A stretch of DNA of 64,000 nt from Sphingopyxis macrogoltabida (GTDB lineage Bacteria; Pseudomonadota; Alphaproteobacteria; Sphingomonadales; Sphingomonadaceae), in the NCBI RefSeq assembly GCF_001307295.1, contig NZ_CP012700.1, forward strand, positions 3,599,001 to 3,663,000, given 5' to 3'. Below the pieces are notes generated by a model. It did not search any database, was not told the origin of the DNA, and worked only from the letters and a program-made list of their open reading frames with translations. Below, in pieces: positions 44,076 to 52,661 of this stretch. A program made the translations under genes and the position numbers. Position 1 is the first letter of the stretch. Each line of letters starts with the position of its first letter.

Positions 44076-44651
44076 CTACCCCGCGTCCTTCGCCTTGCCC
44101 GGCCGCCAGTTGAGTAACTTGGTCACCCCGGCGCCGAGCTTGATCAGCCGCATCAGCGCGGGTTTCGGGACACCCAGCATCTCGTCGTGCCAGCGGCTCA
44201 TCGTCGTCACGAAATCGAGCATGTCGGACAGCCGCGCTTTCGCACCCGCACTCAGGCCGGGGTCATGTTCGGCGCGCGCGACGCAGGCCCGGAGAGCCGC
44301 CTCGGCGGGATCGACTTCGCGCGCCTTGCGGCCGGCGGCGATCCGCGTCACCATTTCCCAGATGTCGGTCTCGGCCGCGAAATGGTCGCGGCGGTCGCCA
44401 AGGACGGGCACGCGGTGGATCAGCCGCCAGCCAAGCAGTTCCTTGATCGAGTTCGACACGTTCGACCGCGCCAGACCGAGCAGGTCGGCGATCTCCTCGG
44501 CGTGCAGAGGCCGGTCCGAGACGAAGAGCAAGGCATGGATCTGGGCGACCGAACGGTTGACGCCCCATTGTCCGCCGAGGTTGCCCCAATGGAGAATGAA
44601 CTCGGTTGCGGCCGGAGACAGTTGCGCCGTTCCTTCGTTAATTTCTGTCAT
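44076..44651 (-). CDS. GbsR/MarR-family transcriptional regulator
   Basis: 191 residues from the ATG at 44651; the frame extends to 44852 but the promoter lies inside that extension. The winged helix is HAEEIADLLGLARSNVSNSIKELLGWRLIHRV (in parts), with the GbsR-type opening FILHWGNLGGQWGVNRSVAQIHAL. The C-terminal helices (KARLSDMLDFVTTMSRWHDEML) probably dimerise. The start codon lies inside an 8-4-8 inverted repeat, so it probably represses its own operon of DUF4166, DCC and fusion genes. Confidence 0.85.
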   Translation of the reverse strand: MTEINEGTAQLSPAATEFILHWGNLGGQWGVNRSVAQIHALLFVSDRPLHAEEIADLLGLARSNVSNSIKELLGWRLIHRVPVLGDRRDHFAAETDIWEMVTRIAAGRKAREVDPAEAALRACVARAEHDPGLSAGAKARLSDMLDFVTTMSRWHDEMLGVPKPALMRLIKLGAGVTKLLNWRPGKAKDAG

Positions 44652-44686
44652 AACAGAAATATCGGATAAAACAGGTTTGGAGTCAA
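44641..44686 (-). promoter_or_regulatory. Promoter and autoregulatory operator of the GbsR-type gene, predicted leaderless
   Basis: On the minus strand TTGACT (44686-44681), a 17-base spacer and GATATT (44663-44658) are followed six bases later by the ATG at 44651, so transcription should start at or next to the start codon. No ribosome site exists. The inverted repeat ATTTCTGT-N4-ACAGAAAT (44641-44660) covers the -10 end and the ATG, ideal for repression. Confidence 0.6.
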
Positions 44687-44805
44687 GCGGGCGCGCGTCC
44701 GTTGTCCGGCCGCGCCTTTGCGTGTCGCTATTGACGATAGGACGTGGCCACGAAAGGCCATCGGGGACGCTCGTTGAAACGTGGTAGGTGCGGCGACCGC
44801 TGTCT

Positions 44806-45135
44806 TTAGACCTCGATGATGATCCGCACTTTTTCCGGCGTCGTGCCGGCAATGCGCGCGATTTCCTCGCGGCTTTGCGCGAGCTTTTCGTGCAACTGTC
44901 CTGTCGGGCCGCTGGTCAGCAGCTCGGCGGTCGAAAGGCTGAGCAGCGCGGCGATGGCACGAATCCGGCTGACCTTGGGCCGCGACCGATCCTGTTCCCA
45001 GCTGCACACCGCGGCGGTGCTCACCGAAAGCGCGATCGCGAATTCGGACTGGGTAATACCCCTTTCGCTGCGCAGCCGCCGCAGGCGGGCGCCGAAACTT
45101 TCAACAGAAATATCCTAGCGTCGAACCTGATCCAT
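44806..45135 (-). CDS. XRE-family HTH regulator without a usable start, possible pseudogene
   Basis: The frame encodes FGARLRRLRSERGITQSEFA, then IALSVSTAAVCSWEQDRSRP and a C-terminal helix EKLAQSREEIARIAGTTPEKV. This is a full XRE helix-turn-helix with a short tail. An in-frame ATG at 45135 gives only MDQVRR before an amber TAG at 45117-45115. Between that stop and the helix-turn-helix there is no ATG, GTG or TTG; a GTG at 45024 would remove half of it. So it is broken, uses ATT at 45111, or reads through the stop. About 150 bases separate it from the GbsR gene. Confidence 0.5.
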
Positions 45136-45160
45136 CGCCTCGTGATGACAGAATTTTTAG

Positions 45161-45180
45161 CGGATGAGAATCATTATTAA
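45161..45180. promoter_or_regulatory. Orphan Fur-box-like site in an AT-rich gap
   Basis: CGGATGAGAATCATTATTAA matches the right part of the Fur consensus (GATAATGATAATCATTATC) at about 13 of 19 positions. It lies in an unusually AT-rich stretch, about 45140-45230, between the XRE gene and the rplQ terminator. No iron gene is adjacent, so its target is unclear. Confidence 0.3.
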
Positions 45181-45267
45181 TTATACTTAAGTTAATTTTG
45201 CTTTGTTTTCAATTCGAAACGATGCAAATGCGCTGCCGAGCGCGTGCTCCTGTCAAGCCAACGCACG

Positions 45268-45301
45268 AAAAAGGGCGGCGATCCTTGCGGACGCCGCCCT
45301 T
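45268..45301 (-). terminator. Rho-independent terminator of the ribosomal alpha operon
   Basis: AAGGGCGGCG/CGCCGCCCTT arms enclose an 11-base loop and are followed on the minus strand by TTTTCG. It lies 23 bases after the rplQ stop. Confidence 0.8.
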
Positions 45302-45323
45302 GATTCGATTCGGGACCGGAAGC

Positions 45324-45743
45324 TTAGGCGGCTTCGGCCTCGTCATACTGCTCGACCGGACCCGAGTCCTGACCCTTGGCATCGACGTCGCGGTCGACGA
45401 ATTCGATGATCGCCATCGGCGCCGCGTCCGAAGCGCGGATGCCGGCCTTGATGACGCGCGTGTAACCGCCGTTGCGGTCCTTGTAACGCTCGGCCAGAAC
45501 GTCGAACAGCTTCTTGAGCTGCGTGTCGTCGAGCAGGCGGCTGTTGGCGAGACGACGGTTGGCAAGCCCGCCGCGCTTGGCGAGCGTGACCAGCTTTTCG
45601 ACATAGGGACGCAGTTCCTTCGCCTTGGCGAGAGTCGTCGTGATCTGCTCATGCTTGATGAGCGAAGCCGACATGTTGCGGAACAGGGCCGTGCGGTGCG
45701 CGCTCGTGCGCTGCAGCTTCCGGCCACCCGATTTATGACGCAT
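45324..45743 (-). CDS. rplQ: 50S ribosomal protein L17
   Basis: 139 residues with the L17 signature [20 protein letters not shown] and [17 protein letters not shown]-terminal extension ends in an acidic EQYDEAEAA, longer than the E. coli protein but usual in alphaproteobacteria. It is part of the large subunit near the tunnel exit. Last gene of rpsM-rpsK-rpoA-rplQ, followed by a terminator. Confidence 0.97.
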   Translation of the reverse strand: MRHKSGGRKLQRTSAHRTALFRNMSASLIKHEQITTTLAKAKELRPYVEKLVTLAKRGGLANRRLANSRLLDDTQLKKLFDVLAERYKDRNGGYTRVIKAGIRASDAAPMAIIEFVDRDVDAKGQDSGPVEQYDEAEAA

Positions 45744-45849
45744 GTTTCTTTCCTTCGTTCGTTAAGGGCCCGTGTGAGGTAGCCCAGACCAGGTCGATTG
45801 CGGGCCGACCCTTCCCGTTGGTGGCCCCGGCCGAAGCCGGGGCGCAAGA

Positions 45850-46908
45850 TCAGCCGAGAAGTTCCTGTTCGAGCTTCTTGGCCATTTCCTCGATGTTCTC
45901 GGGCGGCCATCCGGGGATGTCCATGCCGAGGCGCAGACCCATCGACGACAGCACTTCCTTGATTTCGTTCAGGGACTTGCGGCCGAAGTTCGGGGTGCGG
46001 AGCATTTCCGCTTCGGTCTTCTGGACCAGATCGCCGATGTAGATGATGTTGTCGTTCTTGAGGCAGTTGGCACTGCGGACCGACAGTTCGAGCTCGTCGA
46101 CCTTCTTGAGCAGGAAGCGGTTGAGCTGGTTGACGTCCGATTCGTCGGCGGTGGTCGACGGCGCGGCCATCCCGATCATGCCGCTGTCGTTCATCGCTTC
46201 TTCGAAGTGGACGAAGACCTGGAGCTGGTCCTGAAGGATGCGCGCGGCGTAAGCGACGGCGTCTTCCGGGGTCACCGTGCCGTCGGTTTCGACGGTCAGG
46301 TTCAGCTTGTCATAGTCGAGCTCCTGACCGATGCGGGCATTGTCGACCTTGTAGGCGACCTGACGCACCGGCGAGTAGAGCGAATCGACCGGGATCAGGC
46401 CGATCGGCGCGTCGGCCGGGCGGTTGGCGGTCGCGGGGACATAGCCCTTGCCGGTGTCGGCGACGAGTTCCATGTTCAGCGTCGCGCCATCGTCCAGATG
46501 GCAGATGACATGATTCGGGTTCATCACCTTGATGTCGCCCGACACCATGATGTCGCCGGCCTTGACGGTCGCAGGACCGGTGGCCGAAAGCTGGAGCCGC
46601 TTCGGGCCTTCGCCTTCCATCTTGAGCGCGATCTGCTTCACGTTGAGGACGATGTCGGTAACGTCTTCACGCACGCCGGCCAGGCTCGAGAATTCGTGCA
46701 GCACGTTCTCGATCTTGATCGACGTGATCGCCGCACCCTGGAGCGACGAGAGCAGCACGCGGCGCAGCGCGTTGCCGAGCGTCAGCCCGAAGCCGCGCTC
46801 GAGCGGCTCGGCGACGAAGGTCGCCTTGCGCTTGCCGTCGCTGCCAGCCTTGATTTCCAGGTTGCTGGGCTTCTTCAATTCCTGCCAGTTCCGGATATTG
46901 ACAGTCAT
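45850..46908 (-). CDS. rpoA: RNA polymerase alpha subunit
   Basis: 352 residues from the ATG at 46908 ([14 protein letters not shown]). The N-terminal assembly domain shows [21 protein letters not shown] and the C-terminal domain [21 protein letters not shown] with [16 protein letters not shown], the activator- and UP-element-binding part. The interdomain linker ([15 protein letters not shown]) is short. A longer frame to 46950 would add an unlikely basic tail. Operon position between rpsK and rplQ is standard. Confidence 0.97.
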   Translation of the reverse strand: MTVNIRNWQELKKPSNLEIKAGSDGKRKATFVAEPLERGFGLTLGNALRRVLLSSLQGAAITSIKIENVLHEFSSLAGVREDVTDIVLNVKQIALKMEGEGPKRLQLSATGPATVKAGDIMVSGDIKVMNPNHVICHLDDGATLNMELVADTGKGYVPATANRPADAPIGLIPVDSLYSPVRQVAYKVDNARIGQELDYDKLNLTVETDGTVTPEDAVAYAARILQDQLQVFVHFEEAMNDSGMIGMAAPSTTADESDVNQLNRFLLKKVDELELSVRSANCLKNDNIIYIGDLVQKTEAEMLRTPNFGRKSLNEIKEVLSSMGLRLGMDIPGWPPENIEEMAKKLEQELLG

Positions 46909-47007
46909 GGACTTCCCTTTGCTTTGAGCGGGACGAGTGGCACCAGCCACCTGTCCAGCGAGGATTTTGTGCGGGCGGCGCTCCGGCGGAGCGCGCCCGA
47001 AGAGACG

Positions 47008-47397
47008 TCAGACGCGGCGGCGCTTGGCCGGGCGGACGCCATTGTGCGGGATCGGCGTCACGTCGCGGATTGACGTGATGTGGAAACCGACCGCCTGCAG
47101 CGCGCGGAGCGCCGATTCGCGGCCGGCGCCGGGACCCTTGACCTCGACTTCGAGGGTACGGACGCCATGTTCGGCGGCCTTCTTGCCGGCGTCTTCGGCG
47201 CACACCTGGGCGGCGTACGGGGTCGACTTGCGGCTGCCCTTGAAGCCCATCATGCCGGCGCTCGACCAGGCAATCGCATTGCCCTGCGCGTCGGTGATGG
47301 TGATCATCGTGTTGTTGAAGGTCGCGTTGACGTGGGCCACACCCGACGAGATATTCTTGCGTTCGCGCCGACGAAGACGCTGCGGTTCACGAGCCAT
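47008..47397 (-). CDS. rpsK: 30S ribosomal protein S11
   Basis: 129 residues. [40 protein letters not shown] and the closing [14 protein letters not shown] are diagnostic for S11, which sits on the 30S platform near the mRNA exit. It is followed by rpoA after 99 bases and preceded by rpsM by 99 bases. Confidence 0.98.
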   Translation of the reverse strand: MAREPQRLRRRERKNISSGVAHVNATFNNTMITITDAQGNAIAWSSAGMMGFKGSRKSTPYAAQVCAEDAGKKAAEHGVRTLEVEVKGPGAGRESALRALQAVGFHITSIRDVTPIPHNGVRPAKRRRV

Positions 47398-47496
47398 GAT
47401 ATATTCCTAACCTAATCCTGAATGGCCGGCGGTGGGCACTGGGCCGCTGCCCCGGCAGGGAAAGCAAGGAAGCGCGCCGGAAGGGCGCGCTCGACC

Positions 47497-47865
47497 TTAC
47501 TTCTTCTTGCCGGCGATCGGCTTGGCCTTGCCCTTGCGGGTGCGCGCATTGGTGTGCGTGCGCTGGCCACGAACCGGCAGGCCCTTGCGATGGCGCAGGC
47601 CGCGATAGCAGGCGAGGTCCATCAGGCGCTTGATGTTCATCGCCGTGTTGCGGCGAAGATCACCCTCGACCGTGTGATCGGCGTCGATCGCTTCGCGGAT
47701 CTGCAGCACTTCGGCGTCGCTGAGGTCCTGGACGCGACGCGTGTGGTCGATGCCCAGCTTGTCGGCGATGTCGACGGCGGTCTTGCGGCCGATGCCGTGG
47801 ATGTAGGTGAGCGCGATGATCACGCGCTTGTTGGTGGGCAGGTTGACGCCCGCAATACGTGCCAT
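47497..47865 (-). CDS. rpsM: 30S ribosomal protein S13
   Basis: 122 residues. [20 protein letters not shown], the HGIGRKTA helix-hairpin-helix, and [20 protein letters not shown] with the basic tail are typical of S13 of the 30S head. It is the first gene of the alpha operon here. The usual upstream adk and secY are absent, and an inositol-phosphatase-family gene lies there instead. Confidence 0.98.
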   Translation of the reverse strand: MARIAGVNLPTNKRVIIALTYIHGIGRKTAVDIADKLGIDHTRRVQDLSDAEVLQIREAIDADHTVEGDLRRNTAMNIKRLMDLACYRGLRHRKGLPVRGQRTHTNARTRKGKAKPIAGKKK

Positions 47866-47935
47866 TTATTCTTTCTCCTGCTCCACAGGGCGCGCTGGCA
47901 ATCGGCCCCATCTCAAAGCGTCTGATTTCCAACGC

Positions 47936-47975
47936 AAAAAACGGACCACGATGCGCAGGCGCGCTTCGCCGTCCG
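47936..47975 (-). terminator. Terminator-like hairpin in the rpsM leader
   Basis: On the minus strand CGGAC (47975-47971), inner GCGC/GCGC and GTCCG (47946-47942) form a stem followed directly by six T (47941-47936). It is 70 bases before rpsM and downstream of a good promoter. It may be an attenuator of the ribosomal operon, or simply the terminator of the upstream gene at 48063. Confidence 0.5.
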
Positions 47976-47998
47976 GTCAAGATGTCGGAATGGATGGG

Positions 47999-48027
47999 CA
48001 ATTAGGGTGAGTCGGGCAGATTGTCAA
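47999..48027 (-). promoter_or_regulatory. Probable promoter of the rpsM-rpsK-rpoA-rplQ operon
   Basis: A perfect -35 TTGACA (48027-48022), a 17-base spacer and TAATTG (48004-47999) read toward rpsM. It would give a leader of about 125 bases that contains the hairpin at 47936-47975. Confidence 0.5.
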
Positions 48028-48062
48028 GCAGAGTGCGGCGGATCGGACCTGCCGATCGCTGC

Positions 48063-48854
48063 TCAGGATGGCGATGTAAGAGCCACCGCACGATCGTGCA
48101 AGCGCTCCACGACAGCCTGGTGGATTCCGGGGGCGCAGGCGATCACACCGAAGGCCTGCGCGCGCGGAGTATTGAAGATAAGCGGCTGGCCGAACGCGTC
48201 TGTCACCGTCCCGCCCGCCTCGGCGACGATCAGCGCCGCCGCCGCGACGTCCCACTCGAACCCCCAGCGCAGGGTCGCGACCAGATCGGCGCGGTCGTCG
48301 GCGACCAGCGCCATGCGCAGCGCGATGCTGTTCGGCTTGGTGACCATGACGAGGTCGCGGTCGATCTTGGGCAGGCTGTCGGCGGGGACGCGGGCGCCAT
48401 CGAAACTCGTGCGGCGGCTTGCCTGCAACGGCTCGCCGTTGAGCAGCGCGCCCTTGCCGCGTTGCGCAACCCATAACTCGTCGAGCGCCGGGGCATAGAG
48501 TACGCCCAGCTCGACCGCACCGTCGACGACGAGCGCGACCGACACCGCCCAGCCCGGACGGCCGCGGATGAAATCGCGGGTGCCGTCGATCGGGTCGACG
48601 CACCACATCGCACGGCACGACAGGCGGTCGGCGCTGTCGGCGGTTTCCTCCGACAGCCAGCCGGCTTCGGGCACCATCGCGCCGAGCACGGCCTTCAGCC
48701 GCGCATCGACGGCCAGGTCGACATCGCTGACCGGATTGTCATGCGACTTGTTCCAGACATTGACCACCTGCCCCTCGCCGCGCCAGCGCGCCATCGCCAT
48801 GTCGCCGACCTCGCGCGTCGCGGCGATCACCGCCTCGAGATTGCGACCCGGCAC
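48063..48854 (-). CDS. Inositol monophosphatase-family phosphatase
   Basis: 263 residues. The metal-binding motifs are present in order: SEETADSADRL (Glu), WCVDPIDGTRDF (DPIDGT), and WDVAAAALIVAEAGGTVTD near the C-terminus. KSHDNPVSDVDLAVD lies near residue 40. Members include inositol monophosphatase, CysQ (3'-phosphoadenosine 5'-phosphate phosphatase) and HisN histidinol phosphatase; the sequence alone does not decide. It starts 11 bases after the pmbA stop, so the two are probably one operon. Confidence 0.9.
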   Translation of the reverse strand: MPGRNLEAVIAATREVGDMAMARWRGEGQVVNVWNKSHDNPVSDVDLAVDARLKAVLGAMVPEAGWLSEETADSADRLSCRAMWCVDPIDGTRDFIRGRPGWAVSVALVVDGAVELGVLYAPALDELWVAQRGKGALLNGEPLQASRRTSFDGARVPADSLPKIDRDLVMVTKPNSIALRMALVADDRADLVATLRWGFEWDVAAAALIVAEAGGTVTDAFGQPLIFNTPRAQAFGVIACAPGIHQAVVERLHDRAVALTSPS

Positions 48855-48865
48855 CCGCCGCTTGC

Positions 48866-50209
48866 CTAGCTGCTCGCGACGGTCATGCCGTCGATGCGCA
48901 GGGTGGGAACGTTGGTACCATGGCGGAACACCAGGTCGTCGGCGGGAATGAGCGCGGCGAACATGTCGACGAGATTCCCCGCGACGGTGAATTCGGCGAT
49001 CGGCCCGGCGATCTCGCCATCGCGAATAACGAACCCCGACGCGCCGCGGCTATAGTCGCCGGTCACGGGATTGACCCCCTGCCCGATCAGTTCGGTGAGG
49101 TAAACGCCGGTCTTGATGTCGGCGATCAGCGCCGCGGGCGACTGTGCGCCGGGCGCGAGATGCAGGTTGCTCGCGCTCACCCCCGATGCGCCGCCGCCGC
49201 GGCTCGCGTGGCCGGTGGGTTCGAGGCCGAGCTGCTTCGCCGAGGCGGTGTCGAGCAGCCAGCCGGTGATCTTGCCGCCAGTCACGATATCGCGCGCTGC
49301 GGTCGGCAGGCCTTCGCCGTCGAAGGCACGGCTGCGCAGACCCCGCGGCCGGTGCGGCTCGTCACGGATGACGATGCCGCTGTCGAACAGCATGCGGTCT
49401 TCCTTGCCGAGCAGGAAGCTGGTTCCGCGCGCGATCGCGGGACCAGCGATCGCGCCGAGCAGATGGCCGACGATGCTGCTGCCGATGCGCGGATCGATGA
49501 CGACCGGGACCTTGCCGACCGGCGCCTTGCCGGGATTGAGACGCGCGACGGCGCGGGTGCCGGCGCGCGCGCCGATCTCCGCAGCACTTTCGAGATCGCC
49601 CAGATAATGCGCGCTATGCCAGCCATAGTCGCGCTGCATGCTCGCGCCCTCGCCGGCGATGACGCTCGCCGACAGGCTGTGCCCGCTCGATCCATAGCCG
49701 CCAACGAAGCCGTGGCTGGTCGCCAGCGCAAAGCGGGTGCGGCTGTGGCTTGCGGTGCCGCCTTCGCTGTTGGTGACGCCGGTAACGCCGCGCGCGGCCT
49801 CTTCGACCGCCAGCGCCGCTTCGCGCAGCGCCTGCGGATCGGCCTCGCTGCCGTCGTCGAGATCGAGGTCGGGCGCCGGGCCGCGCAGCAGCCGGTCCTG
49901 CGGCGCGAGGCCGGCATAGGGATCCTCGGGCGCCTCGCGCGCCATCGCGACGCAGCGCTCGACCAGCTTGGCAAGTTCGCCTGCATCCATGTCGGCGGTC
50001 GACACGCTGGCGCTGCGCTGGCCGACGAAGACGCGGAGCGCAATATCCTGCCCTTCGGAGCGTTCGACATCCTCGAGCGCGCCGAGCCGCATCGAGACCG
50101 AGGTCGCGGCGTTGCAATAATAGAGAGCGTCAGCGGCGTCGGCGCCGGCTTTGGTCGCGGCGTCGCACATCATCTGCGCGCGGTCGAGGGCTTCGGCAAC
50201 AGTCAGCAT
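48866..50209 (-). CDS. pmbA: TldD/PmbA-family metalloprotease, PmbA type
   Basis: 447 residues, usual PmbA length. It shows MCDAATKAGADAADALYYCN, SHSRTRFALATSHGFVGGYG, and the C-terminal LHLAPGAQSPAALIADIKTGVYLTELIGQGVNPVTGDYSRGASGF (in parts). With TldD it degrades modified peptides and unfolded substrates. PmbA-type subunits lack the zinc HExxxH carried by TldD, and none is seen here. tldD is not in this window. Confidence 0.93.
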   Translation of the reverse strand: MLTVAEALDRAQMMCDAATKAGADAADALYYCNAATSVSMRLGALEDVERSEGQDIALRVFVGQRSASVSTADMDAGELAKLVERCVAMAREAPEDPYAGLAPQDRLLRGPAPDLDLDDGSEADPQALREAALAVEEAARGVTGVTNSEGGTASHSRTRFALATSHGFVGGYGSSGHSLSASVIAGEGASMQRDYGWHSAHYLGDLESAAEIGARAGTRAVARLNPGKAPVGKVPVVIDPRIGSSIVGHLLGAIAGPAIARGTSFLLGKEDRMLFDSGIVIRDEPHRPRGLRSRAFDGEGLPTAARDIVTGGKITGWLLDTASAKQLGLEPTGHASRGGGASGVSASNLHLAPGAQSPAALIADIKTGVYLTELIGQGVNPVTGDYSRGASGFVIRDGEIAGPIAEFTVAGNLVDMFAALIPADDLVFRHGTNVPTLRIDGMTVASS

Positions 50210-50263
50210 GGCCGCGCCCTATACGGCGCAGGCGTGGGCGTCAAAATCTATGTCTCCAATCTT

Positions 50264-50336
50264 CGTCACCCCGTACTTGATGCGGGGTCCACGGCTCCAG
50301 CGCTGGAATAGATCCCGGATCAAGTCCGGGATGACG
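50264..50336. repeat. REPIN-like palindromic element, type I, diverged left arm
   Basis: Arms at 50264-50291 and 50309-50336. The right arm matches the other type I copies (GATCAAGTCCGGGATGACG). The left arm carries compensated changes (CCCCGTACTTGATGCGGGG) that keep the inner hairpin. It lies between pmbA and the membrane protein gene. Confidence 0.88.
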
Positions 50337-50347
50337 AGGGAAATGGC

Positions 50348-50746
50348 TTAGCGCGTGATCGCGGCGATGGCGTCGGTCGCCGCCATCGCGCCGCTGACCC
50401 ACAGGAAAGGCAGCGTCAGTGCGGCGACCCACATGCGGCGCACATCGCGGCGAAAGCGCGCGTGCAGGCCCCAGCTGGCGAGCGCCTGGCGGCTGAGATG
50501 ATACCAGCGCCGCTCGGTCGAGCGGGCGACGGGAAGCGCGAGCGCAAGCAGCACGACCAGTGCGACGACGATCAGCGCCGAAGGGGCGCCCGCGGCGATC
50601 GCGCTCGACACCAGCCAGATCTGCAAGGCGGCAAAGGCGATCAGCGCGGCGGCAGTGTGCAATGTCATTCGGCGTCCGAGGCTGCGCGCAGGAGGCACGC
50701 TAGCCGATGAGCGCCGGAACAGGCGCGGTCCGAATGTCGATGCCAT
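50348..50746 (-). CDS. Small membrane protein of unknown function
   Basis: 132 residues from the ATG at 50746, behind GGGGAGG at a normal distance. Spans are predicted at about 28-48, 54-73 and 106-124, with the basic RSTERRWYHLSRQALASWGL in the second loop. No family recognised. The gap 50747-50959 upstream shows no other feature. Confidence 0.7.
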   Translation of the reverse strand: MASTFGPRLFRRSSASVPPARSLGRRMTLHTAAALIAFAALQIWLVSSAIAAGAPSALIVVALVVLLALALPVARSTERRWYHLSRQALASWGLHARFRRDVRRMWVAALTLPFLWVSGAMAATDAIAAITR

Positions 50747-50959
50747 TATCAGCCTCCCCGGCCGGCGATTCCCAGAAACGCCAAGTTTTCAGCCAAATAT
50801 TACCTCGTCAAGACAGGCTGCCAGCGAAACGTTAATTTTTGCACTCGGTTCACCCCGGATTCGCAACAAAAGTGCGCCGGGCTGCAAAAAACGGCGGCCG
50901 AAACCGCGGATCGCGATCATTTCAGGGTGAAAAAAGGGCAACCCGGCGCGGGCGCGCGA

Positions 50960-51574
50960 TCAGTGCCGAGGCGGAACGGGGAGCGGCTCCGCATCGGCGC
51001 CGCTTTCGTCCGCGGTTGCGGGTGCGGGTGCGTTGCCGCCGGCCTGCCGCTCCAGCTCTTCGGCGGCGCGCTGGCGTTCCTGCAGCGCCTTTTCCTCGGC
51101 GACCACCGCGGCTTCGACCTCGTCGGCGGCGGCATCGATGCCGGCGATACGCTTCGCGCGTTCGTCGGCGATCATCGCCTGCCAGTCGGTCTTGTCGGCC
51201 GCCTTGCGTTCGGCTTTGGCGCCCTCGACGAGCGCCCGGGTGCAACCGGTGAAACCACCGAGACCCGTCGGCGAGCAGCTGTCGGTGCCGAAGCGGCCGA
51301 CGCGTTCGACCGCGACGATCTTGTTCGCCCAGGCTTCGTTGCGCGGATCGAGCGGGCTGCCGCCACGGAAGATCTGCGGCACGCGATAGCGTTCGGTTTC
51401 GGGCAGGCGGTTGCAGACGACGATTTCGTCGGGGCTCGACTGTTCGCACTTGTCGTCGCCGTAAACGATGACCTGGTTGATCTTTTCGCCGTCGACCGTC
51501 GTTTGCTGCGCGGCGGCGGGCACGGCAGCGGCGCTGCCGGCAAGGATCAACGCGAACAGGGGGAGGCGGGTCAT
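50960..51574 (-). CDS. Exported protein of unknown function with paired cysteines
   Basis: 204 residues from the ATG at 51574, chosen because AAGGA lies 7 bases upstream; ATGs at 51589 and 51592 are alternatives. A signal peptide ends PAAAQQ. The middle has GDDKCEQSSPDEIVVCNRLPE and FGTDSCSPTGLGGFTGCTRAL, four cysteines that could form disulfides, followed by a long charged helix (residues about 125-180). The family is common in sphingomonads, function unknown. It follows coq7 by 80 bases and may end the long operon. Confidence 0.75.
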   Translation of the reverse strand: MTRLPLFALILAGSAAAVPAAAQQTTVDGEKINQVIVYGDDKCEQSSPDEIVVCNRLPETERYRVPQIFRGGSPLDPRNEAWANKIVAVERVGRFGTDSCSPTGLGGFTGCTRALVEGAKAERKAADKTDWQAMIADERAKRIAGIDAAADEVEAAVVAEEKALQERQRAAEELERQAGGNAPAPATADESGADAEPLPVPPRH

Positions 51575-51654
51575 CGATCGTTCCTTCATCATGTCGTGCC
51601 CTCTGGCATCGGAGTCCTGCATCCGTGCTGAACGGGCAGGCAAGTCACACTCTA

Positions 51655-52170
51655 TCAGATACGCTTCGACAGCGCGATGGCTGCACGGCAACCGGCGCGA
51701 ATGGCAAGGCTGAGCAGCGGATAGCCGGGCGCCTGTTCGGCGCCCGAAGCGAGCGCCTTTTCCTTATGCTCGAGCTCTTCGGCACGGAAGTCGGCAACCG
51801 CGGTGCTGAGTTCGGGGTCGCTGTCCGCAAGTTCGTCGAGCTGGTCGCGGTAGTGGCGGTCGATCTCGGTCTCCACCGCGGCGGTGCACGCCATCGCCGC
51901 GCGCGGCCCCATCGCGGCGGTCACCGCGCCGAGGGCGAAGCCCGCGACGTTCCAGACCGGCTGCAACGCGGTGGGGCGCACGCCGCGCCGCGCCACCATC
52001 GCGTCGAAGAATTTACGGTGCCGTTTTTCCTGTTCGGCCATATGCGCGATCTCGCGCGCCATCGGATGGCGGTCGCCCATCACCGCAAGCTGCCCGGCGT
52101 AGATGCGCGTCGCGCCATATTCGCCGGCCTGATCGACGCGGATCATCGAGGCGGTGCGCTTATTGGTCAT
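51655..52170 (-). CDS. coq7: Demethoxyubiquinone hydroxylase (Coq7/CAT5)
   Basis: 171 residues from the ATG at 52170, which overlaps the dsbB stop (ATGA). The di-iron ligands are visible: RVDQAGEYGATRIYAGQ (Glu), AHMAEQEKRH (Glu and His of ExxH), CTAAVETEIDRHYRDQ and FRAEELEHKEKA. It hydroxylates demethoxyubiquinol in ubiquinone synthesis at the inner membrane. Coupled to dsbB, whose partner is also ubiquinone. Confidence 0.93.
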   Translation of the reverse strand: MTNKRTASMIRVDQAGEYGATRIYAGQLAVMGDRHPMAREIAHMAEQEKRHRKFFDAMVARRGVRPTALQPVWNVAGFALGAVTAAMGPRAAMACTAAVETEIDRHYRDQLDELADSDPELSTAVADFRAEELEHKEKALASGAEQAPGYPLLSLAIRAGCRAAIALSKRI

Positions 52171-52661
52171 CGGATGGCCTTTCCGCGGCGAAGCAGCGCG
52201 AGGACGAAGGCCGCGCCGGCGAGCGAGAAGATCGCGTTGAACCCGGCGAGCGAAATGCCCGCCAGCGTCCATTGCGGGACGTCGCAGCGGGTGATCGGCG
52301 CGGCCATGATGTCGTCGAGCGAAATCGGCCCGCTCGCGGCCGTGCTGCACGTCGTCAGCCCTTCCCACCAGCCATATTCGACCCCGGCGTGGAAGATGCC
52401 GATCGCACCGCTAACCGCAATCGCGAGCGCGGCGAGGATGGTGAACAGGCGCATCGCGCCATCGTTACGCCGCAGCAGCAGCGCGAGCGCCGCAAGCACC
52501 ATCGCCGCCTGATGCGGCCAGCGCTGCCAATAACACATTTCGCACGGGTGCAGGCCAAAGCCATATTGCGACACGAGCGCGCCGCCATAGAGGAGCAGCG
52601 GCACGGCGAACGCCACGATCGGCGCAGCAAGGCGCGAATTCAGCATCTCTGGCAGCCTCAA
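52167..52661 (-). CDS. dsbB: Disulfide bond formation protein B
   Basis: 164 residues with four membrane spans. The first periplasmic loop has CEMC (Cys40, Cys43) in HPCEMCYWQRWPH, and the second has Cys105 and Cys126, the full DsbB set. It reoxidises DsbA and passes electrons to ubiquinone. Start and stop overlap ctpA and coq7 by ATGA, so it is translationally coupled on both sides. Confidence 0.92.
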   Translation of the reverse strand: MRLPEMLNSRLAAPIVAFAVPLLLYGGALVSQYGFGLHPCEMCYWQRWPHQAAMVLAALALLLRRNDGAMRLFTILAALAIAVSGAIGIFHAGVEYGWWEGLTTCSTAASGPISLDDIMAAPITRCDVPQWTLAGISLAGFNAIFSLAGAAFVLALLRRGKAIR

